Translations under genes and position numbers: made by a program | DNA from: Candidatus Altimarinota bacterium | GTDB taxonomy: Bacteria > Patescibacteriota > Gracilibacteria > BD1-5 > UBA6164 | Direction: 5' to 3' | Length of the DNA stretch: 64,000 bases | NCBI GenBank assembly: GCA_028689115.1 | Contig: JAQTWV010000001.1 | Location: 372,001-436,000 of the forward strand | Shown here: piece by piece, positions 33,937 to 45,198 of the stretch | Layout of the letters: every line of letters begins with the position of its first letter | How positions within the stretch are numbered: the first letter of the stretch is position 1 | Notes under the pieces: model-generated | The model's database searches: none | The model's input: only the letters and a program-made list of their open reading frames with translations | Told to the model about the DNA's origin: nothing

Positions 33937-36024
33937 ATATATAAAATCTGATTTTATAGCACTATATTTATCTTTTTCTGAGAATATGTCAAAGTTTATA
34001 TTGTATTTTTGTATTCAAGCTTGTTTAAAAAATTTATAAGTATATTTTTCACAACTTGGATTATCTATTATGTAACTTATTGTATTTAAACTTGTTTCAA
34101 GTTTTTCAGTATTTATATACAATTCTACAATTTTATAATTATCATAATCAATCACCTTTTGTCATTTAGCTAGATTTACCGAAGTATTTTTTGGAATTAT
34201 AACTCTAACATAACTTTTATTATCTCATCTTCATTGTATATTTAAAATATCGGTTTTATTTACTATTTCATACTTATCAAGTAATGAATTTACTTTTTCA
34301 TCTTCAAATTTAGAAAAATGGTGAGATTTATAAATATCTAATTTAGTTTCAAAATTACAAGATCATTCTATGTTTTTAACCGTTTTATCATATCTATAAT
34401 CTATATATCTGTCTGTTTTATTTCAACCAATTGATATATAAACTGGATAATTATAATCTAGAGTTGAGTTTAAATTTATTTCTCAATTAACTCATAATTT
34501 CCAAAGAAAACTATTATTTTCTGATGAAAATGAATAAAAAACTATATCTCTATTTTTAATATGATTAATTAATGTTTTAAAATAAGCATAATAATCTTTT
34601 TCTAATAATAACTTATCTTTAAATTCAAGTGCAAAATCAAATAATATTTGTTTAGGACTTCATAGTGTACCCAATTTAAAGACTTTTGCTTCAACCAGTG
34701 TAGAAAGAACTAAAGAAAAATTATCACTAGTTATTTTTTCATTTAATATTTTTGAATCAACTCAATCAATATTATCAAGTAAATCTAATATTACATTTTG
34801 ATTAATATAAACAAGTCAATCAACTTTGTAACCAATTTTATCTAGAAAAAATTTTATTTTTGTTGATGAATCACTAAACATTGGATAATAATTTGCATCT
34901 CTTAATCAAAATGTTCATGTTATCTTATTAAGTCATTCAGGAGCTACTTCCTTGTCAGTATAAACTTTATTTACTAACCATTCTAAAGCATAAATATCAC
35001 TATTCTCAACATTAGTAATTTTTCAATTTAAAATTGTAATCATTGCTGTACTTCACATAAAACCACCAGTTGCTCTTATTTCATCATTATTTTGAAATAT
35101 AACAAGATATTTTTTTTCTCAATTAGATCATAACATATCTAGTAAAACATCATAATTTTTATTTATTATTTCAGTTAAAACTAGTCATAATCTAAGTTTT
35201 TCTTTAGTAAAATTTAATTTATCATTTAAATATGTATTTCAAAGATCTCAAACTTTTGAATAATAATTTAAACTACTATAAAGTAGAGAATATATCTCTT
35301 CATAATTTCATCTAATATTTGTAAGTAAATTTGAAAAATATATATTGTTAATTCATCATTTCTCATCTATTAATCTAAGAGTTTCTGAATAAATATTTAG
35401 TGAAATAGATAACAATTTTGATAAGTCTTTTCCTCATGAAATAATATAATCTACATTTTTTATATTATCATTTGGTATAAACGTAAACGGCTTAAAAAGT
35501 ATATTTGAAACAATAAAAGAGATTCTAGCACTCTTAATATCATTTTTTGACTTTTCTATATTTCAAAAATCACTTTTAAGTCAAAGAATACTTTCATATC
35601 AATTTGTAACTAAATTTTCAATAATTATCTTATTTCAATAAAAAAAGAAAGTTAAAAATACAACAAAAAGTAAGACTTTATTGAATTTAGTATGCTTTTT
35701 ATTTCAAGATAATTTATAAATCAAAAGTCTTTTCTTAAAAAATTTAAATATTAAATTTAAATAAAAATTAATATTTTTCTCTGGAGTTATTATATCTACT
35801 CATTTTTCTTTTTTAGCAACAAATAAACTATCAAATTTAGAAGTTTTATTTTTTGATATTTTAATTATATTTTTATTTTTTAAGTTAATATCTTTTTTTC
35901 AAAAACTAAAAATATCATTCAAAAAAAATTTTCATATTTTTGATAATCTTATTTTTTTTTCTCATTGATTTGATAAATCAATTTCTGAATCTAAATCTGT
36001 AAATAAATCATTTATTTTATTCAT
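33913..36024 (-). CDS. DUF4012 membrane-anchored extracellular protein
   Basis: A 703-residue protein. A basic cytoplasmic N-terminus of about 120 residues is followed by one membrane segment (VLLFVVFLTFFFYG) and a long outer part. The DUF4012 hallmark YLVIFQNNDEIRATGGFMGS lies near residue 300. DUF4012 proteins are widespread in Patescibacteria and Gram-positives; their function is not established, though they often accompany surface polysaccharide genes. It has its own terminator, and an inverted repeat lies upstream. Confidence 0.82.
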
Positions 36025-36072
36025 ATTTGTTGTGAAATTATATCTATGTAAATAATACAAGTTTTACTTAAT

Positions 36073-36105
36073 ATATCAAGAAAATTATGATAATTTTCTT
36101 GATAT
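36073..36105. repeat. Perfect 15-bp palindrome between divergent promoters
   Basis: ATATCAAGAAAATTA and its exact complement around TGA. It lies 49 bp upstream of the DUF4012 start (minus) and directly before the -35 element of the small gene at 36173. It lacks a T tract on the plus strand, so an operator or a weak terminator are both possible. Confidence 0.5.
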
Positions 36106-36108
36106 TAT

Positions 36109-36136
36109 TTGACAAAATTAATTTTAGTTTTAGAAT
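36109..36136 (+). promoter_or_regulatory. Putative promoter of small zinc-ribbon gene
   Basis: TTGACA (36109-36114) and TAGAAT (36131-36136), 16-bp spacer. The first 14 bases closely match the promoters of the two other small SD-led genes at 51754 and 52955. Confidence 0.6.
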
Positions 36137-36172
36137 TAATTTGCTATTTTAACTATTTTTTGGAGATGAGCC

Positions 36173-36325
36173 ATGGCTATCAATAAAGGAAATAGAAAGG
36201 CTGAAAAAGCACGAAAAAAGCAGCAAGTTGCCAAACAAAAAGCAACTGCACAGAGTCATAAGTGCAAAAACTGTAAAAAGCCACTTGGACTAGGTGGAAT
36301 GAAAGACCACAAGTGTACGATGTAA
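36173..36325 (+). CDS. Small basic zinc-ribbon-like protein, standard-code style
   Basis: A 50-residue protein. The first ~30 residues are Lys/Arg/Gln-rich (RKAEKARKKQQVAKQKA), followed by CKNC and a second Cys/His set (KDHKC), a likely single zinc site. All glycines are GGN and there is no in-frame TGA. Base and codon use are richer in G+C than neighbouring genes, and a clear GGAG Shine-Dalgarno lies 7 nt before ATG, unlike most genes here. It has its own promoter and GC-rich terminator. A nucleic-acid-binding role is possible. Likely foreign or very conserved; function unknown. Confidence 0.7.
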   Translation: MAINKGNRKAEKARKKQQVAKQKATAQSHKCKNCKKPLGLGGMKDHKCTM

Positions 36326-36354
36326 GAGTTATCTCTTATCGTTTTGCACTTTAC

Positions 36355-36384
36355 AAAAAAATCCGGGCAAAGCCCGGATTTTTC
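36355..36384 (+). terminator. GC-rich terminator of small zinc-ribbon gene
   Basis: AATCCGGGC-AAA-GCCCGGATT followed by TTT. It is notably GC-rich for this genome. Confidence 0.9.
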
Positions 36385-36401
36385 ATTTATATAACTAAAT
36401 A

Positions 36402-36421
36402 AGACCAGCTTTAGCTGGTCT
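36402..36421 (-). terminator. Terminator after dnaA
   Basis: AGACCAGC-TTTA-GCTGGTCT just downstream of the dnaA stop on the minus strand. Confidence 0.7.
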
Positions 36422-36429
36422 CTTTATTT

Positions 36430-37869
36430 TTATATTCACATACTATCTCTGATTATATTTACTTCATGTAATAATCATTGATCTTTTTTAATTAACTTTT
36501 CTAGTTTATTACAGCTATATAAAACAGCAGCATGATTTCTTCCAGAAAAAATATTTCAAATTCTTTCGTAAGTGTAATTCATTTTTGTTTTTAACAAGTA
36601 CATTGAAACTTGTCTAGGAATCATAAATTCTTTTTTTCTATTACTTCAAACAATTCATTCAACTTCAATTCAAAAATGTTCTCAAACTCTTTTAATTATA
36701 TCTTCATAAGATTTAATTGTAGTTTTTTCAGTTTTAATCTTACTAATTCAAAGTATATCTGTTGTAAAACTAAGTTTTTTCAATTTTTCAGCTACTTTTG
36801 CAAGTGATGGGCTTACTCAAGTAAGTTCATATTCAGCTATAATTTGATTTAGAACTCATTCTAATTCTCTTACATTTTCAGTTACATTTGCAGCTACAAA
36901 TTCAGCTATATCTTGTTTTATCATAAATTCTTTTGCTCTAGCTTTTTCTTGCAATATTGCAAGTCTAGTTTCAAAATCTGGTCTACCAATATCAACAGTT
37001 ATACCCCATTCAAATCTACTTCTAAGTCTTGGTTCAAGTTCTTCAAGTTCTTTTGGAGCTCTATCTCAAGATATAATTATTTGTTTATTTTGTTCGTATA
37101 ACAAATTAAATATATTATACAGTTCGTTTTGAGTTTGTTCTTTTTTAGATAAGAATTGTACATCATCTATAATTAATACATCAATTTCTCTAAATTTTTC
37201 TCTAAGTCTTTCTATACTTCTTTTCTTAACTGCAGTAACATATTCAGTTATAAATTTATCAGCAGTTGTATAAACTATTTTTTTATCTCTAAATTTTTTA
37301 ATTATTTCATTTCAAGTTGCTTGTAATAAATGTGTTTTTCCAAGCCCCACATCTCAGTAAATATATAATGGATTATATGATTTACCTGGATTTCTACATA
37401 CAGCTTCACATGCAGAATATGCTAATTGGCTATCAGATCAAACTATGAAGTTTGAAAGACTATATCTATCATTTACACATTTATCAGTTTTTATAACTTT
37501 ATTTTCTCATGTTCAACCAAAAGTAGTTTTATTTTTTTTAGATTTAGCATCTTCTTTAAAAAAACCTGTACAATCAATTACATTTGTATTTGAAGGATTA
37601 TCTATGTTTAAATCTACTATAAATTCTAAATCTACAACATTTGGATTTTCTATTTTAACAGATTCTAATATTTCTTTATAAAATTTAGCTTCTATATTGT
37701 CCTTCATAAATGAAGAAACTACTCATATAACTATTTTAGTTTCAGTTAATTCAACAATTGAAATCTTTCTAAAATATACTAAAAAATCTTGTTTTTTTAC
37801 TCTTTCAATAACATTTGAAACTATATTTTGTAATTTATAATTGTTTTGCATTTTTCCTATCATTTCCAT
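36430..37869 (-). CDS. dnaA: Chromosomal replication initiator DnaA
   Basis: A 479-residue initiator. A short domain I is followed by an Asn/Lys-rich linker, then AAA+ domain III: Walker A IYGDVGLGKTHLLQA, Walker B VLIIDDVQFLS, sensor I [26 protein letters not shown], and sensor II near TENVRELEGVLN. Domain IV carries the signature RQVSMYLLK...YERIGNIFSGRNHAAVLYSC. Three in-frame ATGs (37869, 37863, 37851) compete; the longest is given. It diverges from rnpB, and the 244-bp spacer is a candidate regulatory or origin site. Confidence 0.94.
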
Positions 37870-38113
37870 AAATAAAATTTGAGATTATTCATCTCGGCAA
37901 CTTCATTAAATGCATTCTACGCAAATAAAACTTCTAGTCAAAAATATATTTTCCCTTGACGTGTTTTTATGTTTAAAAATTGTAAACAATATATGTTTTA
38001 CGTATGTAGTGCTAGCGCTTTTTAGTTTTTAACATTTTTTATAAAATCTTTTATTTAAAAAATAATAAATAAAAAAATTATTGTATTTTTAGTAAAAAAA
38101 TATATACTCCTGT
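37870..38113. other. dnaA-rnpB intergenic region
   Basis: 244 bp between divergent dnaA and rnpB. It contains TTGACG near 37957, a GTGCTAGCGCT partial palindrome near 38010, and then a strongly A/T-rich stretch before rnpB. I found no clear TTATCCACA-type DnaA boxes, so calling it an origin is not supported by sequence alone. Confidence 0.4.
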
Positions 38114-38515
38114 CGTGAGAGCAGGTATCTACTGCAAGATTTATCTTGGAGAGGAAAGTCTGGACATCATGAAAGAAGCATAGAAGATAACGACTTTGGT
38201 TTGAATTATAATTCATAAGATTCAAATACCACTAGTGCCACAGAGACAATACTACTCGCTTGCGAGGAAAGGTGAAAAGTCATTTAGTGTTTATTTGTAT
38301 TACTGCATCAATATTGATGTGTGATATATTTAAGCTATAGATGATCTTGTATTTATACAAGGTGGTAAACTGTATGTGATGCAATGGGAATGGTATTTTG
38401 CGAGATTATTTCTTTCTATTGTCTCAAAAAAATATACCCAGCTCGAGCTTATTAGCGATTTTAAGCCTAGATAGATTGGTACCTAAATACAGAATCCGGC
38501 TTATTACTCTCACAA
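38114..38515 (+). ncRNA. rnpB: RNase P RNA
   Basis: The catalytic RNA of RNase P, which matures tRNA 5' ends. Conserved core elements appear in order: GAGGAAAGTCTGGACATC near the 5' end, CCACAGAGACAAT, GGAAAGGTGAAA in the middle and ACAGAATCCGGCTTA near the 3' end. The terminal pairing is TGAGAG at 38116-38121 with CTCTCA at the 3' end. The length of about 400 nt suits a type A-like RNA. It lies between dnaA and the adenylate-kinase-like gene. Ends are approximate to a few bases. Confidence 0.93.
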
Positions 38516-38542
38516 TTTTTAAATTAAATAAATAATAAAAAA

Positions 38543-39157
38543 ATGAAATTAGTTTTTACATGAATACAAGGATGTGGTAAATGAACTCAAGCAAGATTAC
38601 TTGTTGAAAAATATTGATTTACACTTCTAGAAATGGGATGAGAATTTAGAAAAATTATTAACTCTTGAACAGAACTTTGAAATGAAATTAAAAAAATTGT
38701 AGATGCATGATTTCAAGTTCCTTGAGAATTATGAATAAAAGTTATGGAAACAGCTATAAACAATAATTTAAGTATTGAAAATATAGTTTATGATGCTTTT
38801 GTTAGAAATGAGTGGAATAAAGAAATTTTTGATAGATTATTACCTGAGTATAAAGTTGTATTTTTTGAATTGCCAATTGAAAAAGCAAAAAATAGACTTC
38901 TTGGAAGAATGTATGATGAAAAAACATGAGAAACTTTTCAAGCTTGAACAATAACTAATCCTATCACATGAGATAGATTAATAAGAAGAAATGATGATAA
39001 AGATGAATGAGCTATATTAAATAGAATTTCTGAATTTGAAAATAAAACCTTACCAATTGTAGAATTACAAAAAAAAGAAAATAGAGTTATTACAGTAAAT
39101 GCTGACCAATCTATAGAAAATGTTTTTAATGAATTAGTTACTAAACTTTGATTATAA
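38543..39157 (+). CDS. adk: Adenylate kinase-like NMP kinase
   Basis: A 204-residue P-loop kinase. It has GIQGCGKGTQARLL (residues 7-20), LEMGGEFRKII at the NMP-binding site and YDAFVRNEW. A lid region (RMYDEKTGETFQAGTITNPITGDRLIRRNDD) contains the arginines expected in Adk and carries no cysteines. Adk interconverts ATP, AMP and ADP. It is slightly divergent from classical Adk, so another NMP kinase is possible. Its stop overlaps the next start (taATG). Confidence 0.82.
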
Positions 39158-40302
39158 TGATTTGATTTGCTCTATGAAGAGAATATAAATTAAGTATCGC
39201 TGAAATATTAGCAGTTTTTCCAGAGTGAAAAACTGTTTATTTTAGTAAGGATATTTTAATTTTAGACTCTTTATCAAAAGATGAAGTTTTAAAAAAAGCA
39301 TCTAGTCTTTGATGAACTATAAAAATAATGGAAATAATTTCTAGTGAGATAGTTCAAGATGCATTAAATACTGAGTGAAAATTTAAATACTGAATAAGTA
39401 TTTTTTGAGATAAAAAAAATCTAAAAGAAATACTTAACACAACAAAAAAAATCCTGAAAGAAAATGATATTTCATCTAGATTTATAAACAAGGATTTCAA
39501 AAATCTAAGTTCAGCTCAAATTATATGAGAGAAATTGGTTCAAAGCTCTACAGATTATAATTACATATTTGATTTTGAAACAAAATACATTTGAAAAACT
39601 ATATGGATTCAAGATATTTATAGTTATTCTAAGAGAGATTTTAACAAAGATAGAGATATGCAAACTGGTATGCTACCACCAAAACTTTGCCAAATGATGA
39701 TAAATCTATCTTGATGAAAAACTATTTATGACCCATTTGTATGACTTGGTACTATTTTAATTGAATCAATTTTGATGTGAAATAAAAAAGTATATTGAAG
39801 TGATTTAAATGAAAAAATGGTAGAAAATAGTCAAAATAATATATTAAATTTTTCAAAAACAAACAATATAGTTTTAGATGATTATGAATTTATAAAACTA
39901 AATGCAAAATTTATAAATGAATCTACAATACTTCAAGACAAAGAAATAGATTCTATAGTAAGTGAATGATATTTGGGAGAAATAATGACTCAAAAGAACA
40001 TAAGTTTAGAAAGAATAGAAAAGCAAAAAGAAAGTTTACTTTCTATATATGATAAATTTTTCTTAAATTTAAAAAATATAGATTATAAATGAAATATAGT
40101 TATATGCTTCCCTTTTTGGGAGTTAAATTCAAAATATATATATTTTGAAGAAGTATATAAGATAATAAATGAGTTTTGTAATGTAGAAAAATTGTTTCCT
40201 GATGATTTTGAAAACCTAACTACAAAAGCTGGAAGTTTGCTTTATAAAAGAGAAAAACAACTAGTTTGAAGAGAAATTTTTAAATTAAAAATAAAAACCT
40301 AA
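39157..40302 (+). CDS. Trm11-like tRNA guanosine methyltransferase
   Basis: A 381-residue protein with a THUMP-like N-terminal half (EYKLSIAEILAVFP...) and a C-terminal Rossmann methyltransferase: RDMQTGMLPPKLCQMMINL, then SAM motif I YDPFVGLGTILIESILMG and GSDLNEKMVENSQNN. This arrangement is that of Trm11/TrmG10 enzymes that make N2-methylguanosine in tRNA. The catalytic motif, normally (D/N)PPY, reads SEGYLG, so activity or target may differ. It forms an operon with the upstream kinase. Confidence 0.75.
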
Positions 40303-40319
40303 TTAGGTTTTTATTTTTT
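40292..40319. terminator. Bidirectional terminator
   Basis: AATAAAAACCTA-AT-TAGGTTTTTATT between the converging Trm11-like and 883-residue protein genes. Confidence 0.8.
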
Positions 40320-42962
40320 TGACTTTCAATTTACTTCAAGTTCTTTTTCTTTTACTTCAAGTCAGATTCTTTCTAAATTTTTTATAATCAATTTTGACCA
40401 TTGAGAATTAAAAAAAATTCTTTCAAGTTTAATAAGTTTTCACTTTATAGGATTAATATTATCTAAAGATCTAGTAATCTTATATAACATATCACAATTT
40501 ATTTTTCAATCTCATATTTTTATACCTTTTAATTGTGCTTCGTTTAAAGTTGATATATTTAAAATCAAAGCTTTTGAAGGATATTTTCAAAATATATTAA
40601 AATAAATAGTTGTAAATTGTTTTACTTCGTCTTGTGTAAGTAAAGAATTATTATATTCAAGTAAATCTTTAATATTTGAATCTACAACTACATCTCAGGC
40701 TTTTGCTCAAATCATTTCTTCAAAATGTATTTGTACTTCTACAAGATTTCATGATTTTAAAAGAATATTTGCTTTTATATCTCTATAACCAGATTTTTTT
40801 TCTGGATTTGAAAGAAGATGTCATGCAGCATTTTCAAAAGATATATTTTCTACTATTTCATTATTTTTTAAATTAGCTACTCATTTTAAAATTTGATATA
40901 GTGAATCTTCGTCATTTCAATCAAGTTTTCAGATAAGTCTAAATCTATTTAAATCTCATATCTTATGAAAATCTCATACATATTCTTTAACTAACTTTAT
41001 AATTATTCTTCAAAAATCTTTTTCTGGTCATATACTATTTCATAATCTTAAATCATAAGAACTATTATTTAATCATATTTCAGAAAATATATGAGAAACA
41101 TCTTGCATGTCTTGCAATGCTATTTCCTGCATTTTTTCTAATGTTCATATTCTAGTTTTTATAAGTTTTAATCAAGGAATAAGTTTAATTATTCTATCTT
41201 TATCTAACATTTTTAACTTAGCTAAATCACTTGGTAAAACTTCTATTTCTTGTAAAAATTTAATGTATTCTCAACCTGAAGGTTTAATTTGATTTCAATT
41301 TAAAACACTTATACAAGCATCAATTGCATTGTTTAAATAATCAAGTGATTCTTGTAAACTTGATTTTTCTCAAGGAGAATAAAATTTAGTTATATCTTTA
41401 AATAAATATTTTCAAATTTTAAATTTAGAAATATCTAAATTTCCTCTAGATAAATCATTAAAAATAAAATCAATTTGCAATCATATATTTACAGCAGAAA
41501 GGTTATAAAATTCTCATTTTGTTTTTATATCAGCAATACTATCAATATCTCATTTTCTATATAATTTAGATAATAAATCAAATAAAATATCTGGTTTTTG
41601 TGGTTTTATTGGAATTTTATAGTTTCAATTTGTAACTATAAATTCATACCATTCAAATAAAAATATAAGTTTATCTAAATCAAAATTTATTAAATCTATT
41701 AATTTTAAAGATTTTTTACTTTTAAATAATTCAATTTTTCAAAAAACATTACTTGTATCATAACTATATAATTCACAAAAACTTCATACAAGCGATTTAA
41801 TTGATGGATGTCAAAATTTTAACGCACTTGGAATTTTGAAATTTCATTTTTCAAGACATAAAACTCTATCAAAGAAAAATAAATATTTTTGCTTTGTTGA
41901 TAAAGTTTGCCAAATTGTAGCATTAATATTTTGTATTTTTAAATCATCAAATTTTCATTTTTCTAATCAAGATATGTTTGAAATCTCATCCTTACTATGA
42001 TTTTTTTTATGTGGTAAATTATCAATATAAAGTGATAATTTTTTTTCATCTCAATAAATATTTAAGAAATCCATAAAAATATCATTATCAGCCTTAAAAA
42101 AATAACTATTTGATATAAGTCATAATTTTTTAAGAGTATCTAATAATCAGTTTAATATAACAAAAGCATTTGAAATTTCTAAAAGTCTATTATGTAAATC
42201 TATATTTAATTCTATAGTTTTATCGTACAATTTTTTTAATGCTTTAAATGTAGTTTCAATTTCTTTTTTTGATACTTCCTCTCTTATTTCTAATCTTTCC
42301 TTTCATCAATTTACACGGTATTTTTCATCAGTTTTTTCTATTATACTCCTATATATTCTAGAATAAATATCATCTATATTAGTTGGTTTATTTCAAAAAG
42401 AAATAATTGACTGCCTTGTTTGATTTTCATTTTCTTGAAGTATATTTTGATTTTCAATAAATAATTTTTCTCTTTGTTTTAGTGTTTCTAAATCTAGTTT
42501 TAACAATCTAGAAAATAAACTTAAACTAGTTTTATCTCAATATATAAAAAGAAGTATTAATAGCTTTTTAAAAGTTTCTTTTATTAATATAATTTTTTCA
42601 TCCGGTGATTTTCATTCTTTATTTTGATAAACATATTCTACTAAAACTGGTAGATAAATCATTATATTTTTTTCAAGTTTTGAAATTACTTTAGATTCTT
42701 TTAAGTTTTCTTCATCAAAATATGAATTCAATATATTAAATTCATTTCTTCTCTCTAACAATCTTTCAAAATAGATAATAAGATCATTTTGTAAATTATT
42801 ATATCAAGTACTATCTGTATTTACAAATGAAGAATAATCTATTAATTGAGCAATTTGCATAGAAATACTATGCGATGTAATAGCAACTTTTTGATTTGTT
42901 CATAAATTTAAAGTTCAATCTTCTACATCATCAGGGAAATCAAATTTTTTAATTTTATTCAT
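40311..42962 (-). CDS. Large helical protein with RelA/SpoT-like C-terminal segment
   Basis: An 883-residue soluble protein of unknown role. Residues 1-600 are mostly long, charged helices with no motif I recognise. Residues about 650-760 look different: FRLIGKLDGNDEDSLYQIL, then SGYRDIKANILL and LVEVQIHFEEM..AK. This resembles the RelA/SpoT nucleotidyltransferase pattern (R..DlvR, GYrs.H/GYrDi, EvQi). The Gly-Asp region of a synthetase core is not clear. It stands alone between terminators. It could be a toxin-like or alarmone enzyme, but that is a weak inference. Confidence 0.6.
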
Positions 42963-43009
42963 AAAAAATTATATTATATAAGCTATAAGTAATTATAACA
43001 TATGTAAAT

Positions 43010-43044
43010 ATAAAAAACAAGATTAATATCTTGTTTTTTATATT
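43010..43044 (-). terminator. Terminator after miaB
   Basis: AAAAAACAAGAT-TAAT-ATCTTGTTTTTT about 60 bp downstream of the miaB stop on the minus strand. Confidence 0.75.
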
Positions 43045-43105
43045 GTTATTTGAATTTTATTAAAACTTATTATATATTTTTATTATTAATATAAATTTTA
43101 AAAAA

Positions 43106-44557
43106 TTAAACTATTTTTCACTTCAATACATATCTATCTAATTCATCTATTTTTACATTTATTAAATCTCAAATCATTATATTTTCTCAAATAAAATAAA
43201 CTTCTTTAAAATTTCTAGTTCTACCAAAGTAGTATTCATCCTTTTGTCACGAAACTAAAACTTCTTCTATTTTTCATAACATAGCAGTATTTCTTTTTGT
43301 AATTGATTCTAGTAGTTCATCGTTTAATTTATGCCATCTTTCAGCCTTTATATCATCACTTATATCATCAGGATATATCTTACTTGCAATAGTTCAAGTT
43401 CTTACACTATATCTTGCATTATAAGTAAAATCAAACTCACATTCTTTGAATGCTTTAACTGTTTCTCAAAACATATCTTCAGATTCTCAGCTATATCATA
43501 CAATTATATCAGTTGAAATTGAAAAAAATGGATCACGACTTCTAAGATAATCTACTTGATTTTTAAAAACTTCATAAGTGTGTTTTCTATTCATTTTTTT
43601 AAGCATTTCATTACTTCATGATTGAAGTGCAAAATGCAAGTAATTACAAGTTTTTTTCAAATCAAAATGAGCATCAAGTATATCTTGAGTCATATCATGT
43701 GGATTGCTTGATGTAAATCTAATTCTATCTAATCATTCTATCTTATCTAGTTCTTCAAGTAATTGTCTAAAAGGTGACTTTCATAATCATTCATTCCACT
43801 TCCCTTTTTCTTCATTCCAAAATTTTCTATCTACAAATTGTTTTCCATAAGAATTAACATTTTGTCATACAAGTGTTATTTCTTTTGCTCAAGCCAAAAC
43901 TGCTTCTTTCGCTTCATTTATTATTTCTTCTATACTTCTAGAATTTTCTTTTCATCTAGTATATGGAACTATACAAAAAGAACAATAATTATCACAACCA
44001 GTTTGAATAATAATTGTAGCTGAAAATGGATTTTCTCTTAATTGTTTTGATTTCAGATAATCATCAAATTTATAATCATTTCAAATTGCTTCTTTGTAAA
44101 TATGAGTAAGCATCAAAGGTAGAAACTTAGTATCTTCAATTCTTAAAACAAAATCTATCTTATTATTATTTCTAGGAAATAATTTATCATCATTATTAAA
44201 AATTTCACTTGAATTATTTAATGTATTTATTTTTTTACTATTATTTTTATCTCTCTTATATCAATCTAAATATTTACTATCAAGTCATGTTTTTCTAACC
44301 ATACATCCAGTTATTCAAACCTTTATATGTTTACTTTTATCAATTCTTTTTTCATTTTCTCTATAAATTTCTTCAATAAATCAAAAAACTTTATCTTCTC
44401 ATTTTTGTCTTACACTACACGTATTAAAAACTATTAAGTCAGCATCTAGCCAATTAGTTGTTATCATAAATCATGATTGTAATAAAATCATATTTATTTT
44501 TTCACTATCAGCCTGATTCATCGCACATCAAAATGTCTTTATAAAATATTTTCTCAC
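43106..44557 (-). CDS. miaB: tRNA-2-methylthio-N6-dimethylallyladenosine synthase
   Basis: A 483-residue methylthiotransferase. The N-terminal UPF0004 domain has three cluster cysteines ([31 protein letters not shown]). The radical-SAM domain has [15 protein letters not shown], then LVGQNVNSYG and [19 protein letters not shown]-terminal TRAM-like part ([21 protein letters not shown]) ends the protein. Start GTG at 44557 is chosen because [14 protein letters not shown] must be included and no ATG precedes it. It hypermodifies A37 of tRNAs reading U-starting codons, which would include a UGA-reading tRNA. Confidence 0.92.
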
Positions 44558-44581
44558 AAATAATTTTTATTAAATTAAAAT

Positions 44582-44612
44582 CTAAGACCGGTCTAATTAA
44601 GACCGGTCTCTT
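44582..44612 (-). terminator. Terminator after dcd
   Basis: Two copies of the palindrome AGACCGGTCT form a strong stem just downstream of dcd on the minus strand. Confidence 0.75.
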
Positions 44613-44616
44613 AAAA

Positions 44617-45192
44617 TTAATACAAATCAGAATTTATTCTACTTTCTTCTGGTAAAACTTGATTCATATATTTACTTCCTTTTCTCTTATCATAAGTATT
44701 TTCTACAACTCAATCTATAGTTTCAAATGCAAATTGTCATATTCTCATTCAAACATAAAGAGCTATAGGAAGTTCATTTATATTAGTCATTTCAAGAGTT
44801 ATAGTTCACTCAAATCCTGGATCAATAAATCAAGCTGTAGAATGAATAATTAATCAAAGTCTACCTAAACTACTTCTTCATTCACATCTTGCAACCAAAT
44901 CATAAGGAATTTTTATTTTTTCCATAGTAACTCAAAGTACAAAATCACCTGGATGTAACACAAATTTATCACCATCTTCTAAAGTAATAGTTTCAATATG
45001 ATCTTTATCAAATCAAGTTCTAGAATCAATAACTGTTTGTCTAGATTTTTTATATATTTTAAAAGAATTTCATAATCTAAAATCTAAACTAGTTGGTCAA
45101 ATTTGTTCATTTATATTGTATCATCCTAAAGAAATTACTTCTAGTTCTCAACTTTGTAGTCTTTGTTTTATTTTAGAATCTGCTAAAATCAT
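44617..45192 (-). CDS. dcd: dCTP deaminase
   Basis: A 191-residue trimeric enzyme of the dUTPase fold that deaminates dCTP to dUTP. Recognised by the start MILADSKIKQRLQSGELEV, PTSLDFRLGNSF, HPGDFVLG, the catalytic segment ARCEGRSSLGRLGL, STAGFIDPGFEGTITLEM and YDKRKGSKYMNQ near the end. Full length. It precedes miaB on the same strand but a terminator separates them. Confidence 0.93.
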
Positions 45193-45198
45193 ATTTTT

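Noticed and set aside
37870-38113. Replication origin
   Set aside because: The position next to dnaA is suggestive, but I found no cluster of DnaA boxes; a GC-skew calculation over the whole chromosome would be needed.
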